From: UBA6163 sp031411655
GTDB taxonomy: Bacteria > Planctomycetota > Planctomycetia > Pirellulales > Pirellulaceae
NCBI GenBank assembly: GCA_031411655.1
Contig: JANOBM010000046.1
Location: 62,001 to 126,000, forward strand
DNA length: 64,000 nucleotides
Reading direction: 5' to 3'
Positions 44,069-51,166 of the stretch are shown one piece after another (position 1 is the first letter of the stretch; every line of letters begins with the position of its first letter). Below the pieces are notes generated by a model. The model worked only from the letters and a program-made list of their open reading frames with translations. It was not told the DNA's origin and did not search any database. A program made the translations under genes and the position numbers.

Positions 44069-44779
44069 TTGACTCGGTTTCAGTTCAAGCAGTTTGCAAT
44101 CAACGATGACCGTTGTGCTATGAAAGTGGGCACGGACGGCATCTTACTTGGAGCATGGGCGAACTCGAACACTCCCACTCGCATTCTCGATATCGGCACA
44201 GGGACCGGACTTGTCGCGATGATGCTCGCACAACGGTTTTCGGAAGCAAAGGTGGACGCGATCGAAATTGATAGGGCCGCATACGAGCAGGCGATGGATA
44301 ATTTCCGAGTCGGTCCATTTCGAGATCGACTCGAATCGATTCATGGGTGCGTCCGCGCTTACAACACCGGGCGACGATATTCACTCATCGCCTGCAACCC
44401 GCCTTGGTTCAGTGATTCGCTTAAGCCAGATACATCCGCTCGAAGCATGGCACGGCATGATGACACCTTAAGCAGTACTGACTTAATCGATGTCATTAGA
44501 AATTTACTTGCCGATGGAGGAACGTATTGCACCATTCTTCCGATCCGAGAAGGGAAAGCTTTCATTCACGTAGCGAACAAAGCGGGACTGCGTTGCCGGC
44601 GATGTTGTGAAGTTCGCCCGAATAACAACAAGCCGCCGAAACGAATGCTGCTCGAGTTTGTAAAGAATCCGACGAAAGTCACGACGGTGTGCGAATCGCT
44701 GGTCGTTGAAACGATGCGCCGGCACGAATACACGCCAGCTTACCGTGCGTTGACAAGGGACTTTTACTTGCAAGGCTGA
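44069..44779 (+). CDS. tRNA1(Val) (adenine-37-N6)-methyltransferase, TrmN6/YfiC family
   Basis: S-adenosylmethionine-dependent methylase of 236 aa that modifies A37 of tRNA1(Val) in E. coli. The start is TTG, supported by GGAGAGGG five bases upstream. The N-terminus has the family opening FQFKQFAINDDRCAMKVGTDGILLGAW, broken here into its parts: the F/FxI-x-D-x-C segment and the KVGTDGILLGAW loop. The SAM-binding motif is DIGTGTG (residues 41-47) and the catalytic NPPW motif is at 110-113. Length fits. It stands alone between the hydrolase and the ceramidase-like gene. Confidence 0.92.
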   Translation: MTRFQFKQFAINDDRCAMKVGTDGILLGAWANSNTPTRILDIGTGTGLVAMMLAQRFSEAKVDAIEIDRAAYEQAMDNFRVGPFRDRLESIHGCVRAYNTGRRYSLIACNPPWFSDSLKPDTSARSMARHDDTLSSTDLIDVIRNLLADGGTYCTILPIREGKAFIHVANKAGLRCRRCCEVRPNNNKPPKRMLLEFVKNPTKVTTVCESLVVETMRRHEYTPAYRALTRDFYLQG

Positions 44780-44846
44780 CCCGACGGTACGGTTTTCTTA
44801 TCCTTCAGTAAGCGCCGACAATCGTGCAATTCAAGTTCGGTCCGCA

Positions 44847-46355
44847 TCAAAGCCGGCTTAGCAATGACGAAACCTTGGCCTCAAACAGCTTCTGCCACTC
44901 TGGTCCGACAAGGCAGTCGCAATCTTCTTGTGCGTATCCAATGTTATTGCGCTGTTCGGCGGTGGGCGTGTAGTAAATATAACCGTTCGTATACCCTGCC
45001 ACGAATGTGAACCGATGAGGCGACTTTTTCTTGATATTCAAGCCGATTTGAACTGTGAGTTCACCGGGAAAAGTTACCATTACGAAATCACCTATTCGAA
45101 GTCCCCCTACCTCGACATCGAGGGTCTTCGAATCAGCCGCCTCGTTTTGCGCGAGATGCATACGGAGCAAGGCAAGGTTGACGTTGAGGCGAGTCAACTT
45201 CTCCATGGCGTTGATATTTTCAAGATAGGCATCCATGTTCATTTTGTTCTCTGCATCCATTTTAAGCATGTCATCCCGATGATTGGCTTGGTCGAGAACA
45301 TAGCGGTGAGAGTAATAGGAAGGAAAATCGGCAGAGACTTGGTATTGGATAAAAAGGGGAAGAAACGTTTTGAAATTGAGGCTAGTACTTTTTAATGAAT
45401 TCAAAAGTTGCATCTGCTCGGCTTCGATGGCGGCGATGCGGTGCTCGATGTCCGCTGCTCGTGGCAAAGCCAGTGGTTCGTTCATGATCCGTAACGGTTG
45501 ATCTTTGACCGTTTCAATCGTCTTGAGTCCGCGTAAGACGCTGAGGCCGAGCAGGTTCCCCAAAGGCTCTGAGTCTCGGGGATGATGAACGTCCTTGTAG
45601 CTCACCGGATTGATGTCGCCTGCACACCCTTGGACGAAGAATGCCATCACGTTATCACCAAAATTTTCTTCGATGACCTTGGATGCGAACCCAGGAAAGT
45701 CAGCAGTGCTACCCTTGCTGGGAACTCCCTGTATTGGATGACAAGCAAAGTTATAGACCACGGCAAGCGGCTTGCCGTTAGCATGATCAAGGCGCAGTAT
45801 GCCGATCTGCGGATCCACCGGTCCGATGGCAACTACATCTTGGTCGCGTGGCATCGCGTAAGCATGACGGACATCTGCTTCGCTTCCGTCATTAAGCATC
45901 AGTCGTCGGTTCTCCATAATTCGCAACTCCTGACCGCTCCCTACCCCTGCTTTCACGGGAACCATTTTCTTCCATGCGTCCTTAACTGCTTGGATCGTTC
46001 GCGATGCAACGTCGCTGCAGACAACACCGTGGCAATGGCTCGCGTTCACAAGAATGTTCGCAGGTGGAATCTTTAGTGTCTTTTGCAACTCTGCGCGGAC
46101 GGTACCGAGAAAGTCGTTGCGGATGTAGCCAATCTCGCCGATGGAGACTGCGTCCACTGTCACCAGCACGGCGATCGTTTCACCCTGTTTGAGAACGAGC
46201 GCCTTCGCATACAGGGGATCATTGATCGGGGAGGCGGATTCAGAGATATCCACCTTCGAAACGCCCGCGAACAACTCCTCAGCGTTCGCAGCGAGGGACA
46301 CATGCAGAAGCAGGAGTGAAGTGCACACCCTGACCCATAAAAGACAATGGAACAT
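44847..46355 (-). CDS. Neutral/alkaline ceramidase-like exported hydrolase
   Basis: Putative secreted amidase of the neutral ceramidase superfamily (zinc enzymes that cleave the amide bond of ceramides). I start at the ATG at 46355 (502 aa), which yields a clean signal peptide (MFHCLLWVRVCTSLLLLHVSLAANA); upstream in-frame ATGs also exist. The family opening AGVSKVDISE and the His-rich NASHCHGVVCSD motif (zinc-binding His pair) are present, with YNFACHPIQGVPSKGSTADFP and QGCAGDINP further on. The extra C-terminal Ig-like domain of larger ceramidases is absent, so it is shorter (usual ~650). Substrate may differ from ceramide. Convergent with the tRNA methylase. Confidence 0.8.
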   Translation of the reverse strand: MFHCLLWVRVCTSLLLLHVSLAANAEELFAGVSKVDISESASPINDPLYAKALVLKQGETIAVLVTVDAVSIGEIGYIRNDFLGTVRAELQKTLKIPPANILVNASHCHGVVCSDVASRTIQAVKDAWKKMVPVKAGVGSGQELRIMENRRLMLNDGSEADVRHAYAMPRDQDVVAIGPVDPQIGILRLDHANGKPLAVVYNFACHPIQGVPSKGSTADFPGFASKVIEENFGDNVMAFFVQGCAGDINPVSYKDVHHPRDSEPLGNLLGLSVLRGLKTIETVKDQPLRIMNEPLALPRAADIEHRIAAIEAEQMQLLNSLKSTSLNFKTFLPLFIQYQVSADFPSYYSHRYVLDQANHRDDMLKMDAENKMNMDAYLENINAMEKLTRLNVNLALLRMHLAQNEAADSKTLDVEVGGLRIGDFVMVTFPGELTVQIGLNIKKKSPHRFTFVAGYTNGYIYYTPTAEQRNNIGYAQEDCDCLVGPEWQKLFEAKVSSLLSRL

Positions 46356-46807
46356 TCGGTTTCGTAGAAAGCTTGCGGCAACGATCGATGCTGTGCGCGG
46401 ACAGCAAAGGAGATAACGCATTGCCAGAAGTAGCGAGCGATTAGATAGAGTTCTCATAATGCACACTTTTCAACCGGGACTGGGACACCTCTTGGGACAC
46501 GCATTAGACAGTTTGAGCGAGGCAGTCGCCATCATGCCGGGTTTTGAACTTACACTATCCTTCAACAAACATGATCGGTGAAGGCTTGTTTCGTCCGTCT
46601 ACGAATCCAGGTTGTTTAGGGAATTAAACAGCTAAAACCTCTGACATTATCCGTTCAACTGCATCCCATATTGTGACCATCGAACTCTCCCTAAAACGTT
46701 TAAAGATCAAGGCATTGCTCGTGTTCTGCCGCGAGGCACCGTCCAATTATCGTCGCAATAGCAATCGCTCTTGCTACCGAAATGAAACGCGGTTGACATG
46801 GGAAACA
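46356..46807. other. Intergenic region upstream of the ceramidase-like gene
   Basis: About 450 bases. It contains two TGGGACAC words close together (about 46467-46500) and no credible gene. It leads on the right into the decayed BlaI-type gene. Confidence 0.45.
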
Positions 46808-46975
46808 ATGCTGTCCCAGTTAAGTCGACGCGAGCGACAGATCATGGACGCCGTCTATACGATGGGGAGGCGACTGTGAGCCGAGTCGTCGAAGCGTTCC
46901 ATCACCGCCGACCGCGATGGCGGTTCGTAGGAAGACGCACATCATTCACGAGAAGGAATACTCGCCACCTTACAC
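46808..46975 (+). pseudogene. Frameshifted remnant of a BlaI/MecI-type repressor
   Basis: From the ATG at 46808 the frame reads MLSQLSRRERQIMDAVYTMG and then stops at TGA (46877-46879). In another frame the following bases continue the family pattern with GEATVSRVVEAFHHRRP. The fused reading matches the opening of BlaI/MecI-type winged-helix repressors (LSxRERQIMDxxY...GEATVxxVxEA). A frameshift has broken it at about 46866, and it runs out near the HMA gene. BlaI-type repressors are common next to metal-resistance genes in Planctomycetes, so its loss may have deregulated its former targets. Confidence 0.7.
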
Positions 46976-47182
46976 TACGGCTTCATAGCCAGCTTCTTCG
47001 ACAGCGGCCACGATTGAACTGTCGGCGAACTGCCCCTCGACGACCGCTTTCCCCGCCTGCAGATCAACATTGGCAGCGGTAACGCCATCGGTGGCTCGGA
47101 TTGCCGATTCGACCGCTGATTTACAGTGGCCACACGTCATTCCTGTAACCTGAAACACCTGCCTGTGTGTATGTAAATGCAC
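46970..47182 (-). CDS. HMA-domain metallochaperone (CopZ-like)
   Basis: A 70-aa copper-chaperone-type protein. GTG start with GGAGG six bases upstream. A single heavy-metal-associated domain has the MTCGHC metal-binding motif at about residues 15-20 and the usual beta-alpha-beta-beta-alpha-beta order (VESAIRATDGVTAANVDLQA, then KAVVEGQFADSSIVAAVEE). It delivers Cu+ or similar to pumps in other bacteria. It lies divergent from the Cys-rich exported protein at 47403 and next to the BlaI relic, at the left edge of the metal-resistance locus. The N-terminus (HLHTHR) adds His ligands. Confidence 0.9.
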   Translation of the reverse strand: MHLHTHRQVFQVTGMTCGHCKSAVESAIRATDGVTAANVDLQAGKAVVEGQFADSSIVAAVEEAGYEAVV

Positions 47183-47402
47183 TATTGGCCTCCATTCATA
47201 CCGGGGAGATTAATGGTCATATTGCCAGATTGGATGCCGCCACGCCAAGCACTCTTCATGTAAAATGCGGTCTGTTCCGTTGTGGAGTCCTTTGTAGCCT
47301 CCCCAGGGGAAAGTCAAAAAATCCTGAAAGACCGTGAAGGATTTCAGCCTGACGTTCATCCAATTTGTGTTGCCTAGAAAAACTGCTTCATCACTACGAG
47401 CT

Positions 47403-47876
47403 ATGCCGTCACTACCCCTCCATCTTGTTTTGCTGTTCGCAGTTGCGTACGGCCAAATTTTTGGTGTGGTTTCGTGCTGTTGCCTCTCACGCTCGATCAT
47501 CGCGATTTTGTCCTCGGTGCACGAAGTTACCTCAGACAATGAGCGTGGTGAGGGGACGGAAACCAAGCCCCCTGCACCGAAGTGCGCCCGATGCGCTACC
47601 TCACCGACTTCTGCCATGCGAAGTGTGGATGCAAAGAGAGTTAACGATTTTGGGGTGGCAGGAAGCAGCAAATGCCAATGTGCGAAAGCTACTTCGAGTG
47701 CTACCCTTCAACTTGAACCTCGGTCTTCGTCCCGCTCTGTACTCTGTGTCGCTATGCTCACAGCGACGTGCGACCTAGTCCCTCGCGAAGAGCGGTGGGT
47801 GATTCAGTTGCATGAAGTGCCGATTCGCTTTGGCGGGCGTTCTTGGCAAGCGGTGGCCTGTATTTGGAAGAAATGA
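47403..47876 (+). CDS. Exported Cys-rich protein of the metal locus, hypothetical
   Basis: I start at the ATG at 47403 (157 aa) because it opens a signal peptide (MPSLPLHLVLLFAVAYGQIFG); the longer frame starts 23 codons earlier without one. Cys occur in clusters: VVSCCCLS just after the signal region, PKCARCATSP and SKCQCAK, CDLV later. Three-to-four Cys groups in a short exported protein suggest metal binding. No family recognised. It begins the plus-strand series that leads to the ECF sigma factor, with 105 bases to the next small gene. Confidence 0.6.
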   Translation: MPSLPLHLVLLFAVAYGQIFGVVSCCCLSRSIIAILSSVHEVTSDNERGEGTETKPPAPKCARCATSPTSAMRSVDAKRVNDFGVAGSSKCQCAKATSSATLQLEPRSSSRSVLCVAMLTATCDLVPREERWVIQLHEVPIRFGGRSWQAVACIWKK

Positions 47877-47981
47877 TGAAAAGCACAACAATCCGACAGC
47901 TCCGGAATTGTTGAATGGCGGTGTGCTTAACTTCCGGCACTCGCCAATTGCTTTTAGCTTCTTAAACGAATCAGGTGAATC

Positions 47982-48155
47982 ATGTTTACAAAACTTGCTC
48001 TGTTGATCGCTCTCGCTTTGTCATCAACTGCTTTCGCAGTAAATGGAAGCCATGCAATCGCGAATACAATGTCTGCATCCTCCGAAAGTGGACCTCCCTG
48101 CTGCATCAAGCATGCTTACTGCTGCGCGGTAGAACGTCTCTGCTGCCCTCGCTAA
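47982..48155 (+). CDS. 57-aa secreted Cys-rich peptide with three CC pairs
   Basis: A very short gene: ATG at 47982 with AGGTGA just upstream, TAA at 48153-48155. The peptide has a clear signal sequence (MFTKLALLIALALSSTAFA). A mature part of about 38 residues ends in CCIKHAYCCAVERLCCPR. The three Cys-Cys pairs are spaced exactly seven residues apart, with His and basic residues between, so they would line up on one face of a helix or form a compact thiolate cluster. I know no family for it. Between the exported Cys-rich protein and the sigma factor, it is a candidate metallothionein-like periplasmic sequestrator or sensor ligand. Confidence 0.65.
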   Translation: MFTKLALLIALALSSTAFAVNGSHAIANTMSASSESGPPCCIKHAYCCAVERLCCPR

Positions 48156-48241
48156 ATCGACAAGTACCGTTTTGAAGCCAAGCGGCCCGAAGCCATCGAA
48201 AGCTCTGGGTAGTTTTCCTCTTCGGCGGGAAGGAGTGAAGA

Positions 48242-48850
48242 ATGCCACCGACAGAGTCATCCAATGAGATGAACCGAAAAGCGGAAGATTACACGTCGAA
48301 AGTGCCTGATGAGAATTTGGCGATGTGGATCAGCCGTGCAAATAGTGGACATCGAGAGTCTCAAAATCGCATTTACGAATTATTGGCGGCACGCTGTTAT
48401 CGTGTTATTCGGAAGATTGTCGGCGATAGTCATGCTGACGACGTGATGCAGGATTTCATCATCCACTTGTTTTCCAAGCTTCGTCAATTTCGTTTTGAAT
48501 CGTCACTTGAAACATGGGCACATCGCATTGCTATTAATCAGAGCTTGCAGTACCTGCGAAAAATGAAACGCGATGAACAACGTATCCAAAAGACCGCGGA
48601 AACTGGTGAAATGTCCGGCGCTACGAATTCGCAGATCGAAGTATACGACGACAAAGAGGTCCTAGCGCTGGCCATGCAGCAAATCACTGGAGAGCAGCGA
48701 GCAATTTTGCACATGAAAGAGGTCGAAGGGCTCGAATACTCAGTGATCGCGAGCGTTCTTGGAATTCCTGAAGGTACCGTCGGTTCGCGACTAAACAAGG
48801 CTAGAAATGAACTGAGGACTTCTCTGGTCCGCCTGGGTTGGGAGGCATAA
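48242..48850 (+). CDS. ECF-type RNA polymerase sigma factor
   Basis: A 202-aa extracytoplasmic-function sigma factor. ATG with AAGGAGTGAAG upstream. Region 2 has ADDVMQDFIIHLFSKLRQF with AHRIAINQSLQYLRK (core binding and -10 recognition). Region 4 has LPEEQRxx-like ITGEQRAILHMKEVEGL and VIASVLGIPEGTVGSRLNKA (-35 helix-turn-helix). It is followed two bases later by its anti-sigma gene. The context suggests it directs transcription of the metal-resistance genes and probably its own operon. No promoter of its type could be identified by eye. Confidence 0.92.
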   Translation: MPPTESSNEMNRKAEDYTSKVPDENLAMWISRANSGHRESQNRIYELLAARCYRVIRKIVGDSHADDVMQDFIIHLFSKLRQFRFESSLETWAHRIAINQSLQYLRKMKRDEQRIQKTAETGEMSGATNSQIEVYDDKEVLALAMQQITGEQRAILHMKEVEGLEYSVIASVLGIPEGTVGSRLNKARNELRTSLVRLGWEA

Positions 48851-48852
48851 AG

Positions 48853-49692
48853 ATGAATTGCGATTTTGTTGCAGAACACTTGTCCGCGTATGTCGACAAA
48901 GAGCTTGACGCAGCGGCTTGTCATCAGTTGGAAGACCATGTCGTGCAATGCGATACATGCCGTGGGCTAATGTCCCAATACCTTGCCATGGGATCATTGA
49001 TGCGAAGTTCGGAACGGATGGTTGATACGGAAGCAGTCTGGGAACAAGTTTCTCGCAAACTCGAGAGCTCAGCGGTGACGCTAGCTTCCAGACAATCGCG
49101 TTGGGACGGTTGGACCAAGCGTTATGGTGTTTCTGTTTTGGCCGCCGCTGCCGCAATCTTTCTCTTAGTTTCCGCACTGCGGTATGTTTCCTCCGATCAC
49201 CACGATACCGCTAACGCGTTGCACAATCATGCTGAACTGGCTGTGGATTTCGCCGAGGTATTCCGCTCAGTCAGAACTGAACCCCAGCTGGCCTTGGCCA
49301 GGCTGAGTTCGAAGTACGATGGCCGTGAACTAGGTACAGAAGAAGCCACGAAGTATCTCGGCTATGAGCCGGCATTATTAAAACGTGTTCCCAAAGGGTT
49401 CACTCGTGTATCAACACACGTTTTGAACATGCCCTGCTGCAAGTGTTCGGCAACCATTTGCGAACGAAGCGACGGCACATCACTCATTGTCTTTGAGCAC
49501 AGAGACGAACAGCCTATCTGGTTTGGTGACTCCCCGTCGATTGAGACCCAGTGCGCGGGCATTCCTTGCAAAATTGTTGAGTCGGCTGGGCGGCTAGCCG
49601 TCAGCTGGAGAAACCAAGATCGGCAAATGACGATCGTCGGTGTAAACGACTTGACTGAAGTGAATCACTGGGTTGCCTCCCTGAAGTTGTAA
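48853..49692 (+). CDS. Zinc-finger anti-sigma factor with Cys-rich periplasmic domain
   Basis: I start it at the ATG at 48853 (279 aa) with GGAGG ahead; the longer start lies inside the sigma gene. Residues 1-45 form an anti-sigma zinc finger (ZAS) with HQLEDHVVQCDTC, the HxxxC..C type that holds the sigma factor. One membrane helix follows (about 93-112, VSVLAAAAAIFLLVSALRY), then a periplasmic domain ending in LNMPCCKCSATICERS and further Cys (ETQCAGIPCKIV). The Cys-rich outer part is a likely metal sensor that releases the sigma factor when metal binds. This resembles CnrYX-type logic in one protein; it is inference. Confidence 0.85.
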   Translation: MNCDFVAEHLSAYVDKELDAAACHQLEDHVVQCDTCRGLMSQYLAMGSLMRSSERMVDTEAVWEQVSRKLESSAVTLASRQSRWDGWTKRYGVSVLAAAAAIFLLVSALRYVSSDHHDTANALHNHAELAVDFAEVFRSVRTEPQLALARLSSKYDGRELGTEEATKYLGYEPALLKRVPKGFTRVSTHVLNMPCCKCSATICERSDGTSLIVFEHRDEQPIWFGDSPSIETQCAGIPCKIVESAGRLAVSWRNQDRQMTIVGVNDLTEVNHWVASLKL

Positions 49693-49753
49693 GGATGATT
49701 TCACCGAAATCGACATCCCTTTCCAAACCTGTATTTCATAGAGAAATAAGACC

Positions 49754-50218
49754 ATGATCAAGAAAAGTATTTTCGCTCTGCTATTCGTTTTTACTGCAAT
49801 TGCAGTGAGTTACGCGCAAACGACAAAAGACGAAACGTCAGAGCAACGCCGCGAGCGTCTTCGAATAGCCGTGCAAGCGATATGTCCAGTGTCTGGTGAG
49901 TCACTCACTGACCATGGTGAGGCGGTCATTTTGACTAATCCAGAAACGAAAGAGGGGCTTTATGTCTGTTGTGAAGCATGTCTGAAATCGAAGCCGGATG
50001 CCAAGCATCTCGAAAAGATCAGGAGCAACCTTGCCAAAGCCCAAGGTCATTGCTTGGTTATGGCTGAGAATGGAATCTCTGTAGAGTCCAAGCACGGTAT
50101 CATCGATGGGCAATTCATCTACGTCTGCTGCCCACCATGTGTGAAGAAGATGAGTGCAAAGCCAGCTATGTATTTGTCAATGCTTGATGACCTTTACGAA
50201 GCATCCCTTAAGAAGTAG
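49754..50218 (+). CDS. Exported double TRASH/YHS-like metal-binding protein
   Basis: A 154-aa protein with a signal peptide (MIKKSIFALLFVFTAIAVSYA). It holds two similar Cys modules: ICPVSGESLTDHG followed by YVCCEACLKS (about residues 43-78), and HCLVMAENG followed by YVCCPPCVKK (about 99-134). The CP-S-G plus CC-x2-C layout is that of TRASH/YHS-type domains, which bind metal through Cys. The paired modules suggest binding of two ions. It is the first gene after the anti-sigma factor, 61 bases away. Likely periplasmic sequestration or delivery; unproven. Confidence 0.75.
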   Translation: MIKKSIFALLFVFTAIAVSYAQTTKDETSEQRRERLRIAVQAICPVSGESLTDHGEAVILTNPETKEGLYVCCEACLKSKPDAKHLEKIRSNLAKAQGHCLVMAENGISVESKHGIIDGQFIYVCCPPCVKKMSAKPAMYLSMLDDLYEASLKK

Positions 50219-50257
50219 CTATTGGATTCTCCTATTTTTGATTGAAGGTGTTTAGAT

Positions 50258-51163
50258 ATGACGAAGTGGAATTTGGGTTATTTGCTTGTTCTACCAGTGG
50301 CGGCGGCCTCGATACTCGCTGTCAGCGGATGCAATCCCTCAAGATCGGAGAAGGCTGTGGAACCGAATGCGTCTCGAGTCGAAGGCGTGGGGACTGGAGC
50401 GGCAAACGCTAAAGATTTTGTGGCGAGTTCAAGTACCAGCGATGTTAATAGTGAACACGGCCATGTACCGGGTGCTCACGGGGGCATCTTGGTTTCCCTG
50501 GGACGCGATAGCTATCACGTGGAAGCGGTCATCGATTCTGAAGGTGTCGTTCGGCTTTACACGCTCGGCAAGGATGAGAGTCGGGTTATCGATGTAGAAA
50601 GTCAGACACTGAAGGGTTTTGTCAAGGCAGAAGGCGACACCGATTCCAATTCCATATCGTTCGAGCCATCTCCACAGGACGGTGACAGCCAAGGAAAGAC
50701 TTCCCTCTTTGTTGGCCAACTGCCACAGGAACTGGTGGGTCGTAAGATTGATGTCACCATCCCAAACATCCGCATTGATGGCGAGCGATTTCGTCTTGGC
50801 TTTGTTTCTGGTCAAGAGAGCCATGGTGAATCGTCCGACATGCCGGCCAAGGTCGCCAACGAAGCAGAACGGGAACTCTATTTGACGCCCGGAGGACGTT
50901 ACACCACTGCGGATATCGCGGCCAACGGCAACATAACGGCTTCGCAAAAGTTCAAAGGGCTCAAGTCTGAACACAACATGAAACCAGATGTTGGCGACAA
51001 GCTCTGTCCGATTTCGGGAACAAGAGCGAATTCCAAGTTCACGTGGATCATCGATGGTAAGCCTTACGAGTTCTGCTGTCCTCCATGCATCGACGAATTC
51101 TTGACTTCCGCGAAGACATCGATAGAGCCGCTGGCAGATCCAGATAGTTTCATCAAGAAGTAA
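50258..51163 (+). CDS. Metal-binding lipoprotein with C-terminal YHS/TRASH-like module
   Basis: A 301-aa lipoprotein; the lipobox is LAVSGC with Cys25. After a Ser/Asn-rich linker comes HGHVPGAHGGILVSLGRDSYHVE (His-rich, residues about 67-89), broken here into short parts: HGHVPGAHGG then YHVE. A beta-rich domain follows. The C-terminus has LCPISGTRANSKF and EFCCPPCIDEF, the same Cys layout as the previous gene. The start of the HGH/GG/YHVE stretch is matched by the lipoprotein at 63742, so the two are paralogues. It lies 39 bases after the previous gene and 3 before the fused adaptor; likely a periplasmic metal trap or donor to the pump. Confidence 0.75.
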   Translation: MTKWNLGYLLVLPVAAASILAVSGCNPSRSEKAVEPNASRVEGVGTGAANAKDFVASSSTSDVNSEHGHVPGAHGGILVSLGRDSYHVEAVIDSEGVVRLYTLGKDESRVIDVESQTLKGFVKAEGDTDSNSISFEPSPQDGDSQGKTSLFVGQLPQELVGRKIDVTIPNIRIDGERFRLGFVSGQESHGESSDMPAKVANEAERELYLTPGGRYTTADIAANGNITASQKFKGLKSEHNMKPDVGDKLCPISGTRANSKFTWIIDGKPYEFCCPPCIDEFLTSAKTSIEPLADPDSFIKK

Positions 51164-51166
51164 GCT

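Noticed and set aside
47210..47671. A 153-codon minus-strand frame overlapping the exported Cys-rich gene
   Set aside because: The plus-strand frame has a signal peptide and Cys clusters; the minus-strand frame has none and lacks a ribosome-binding site.
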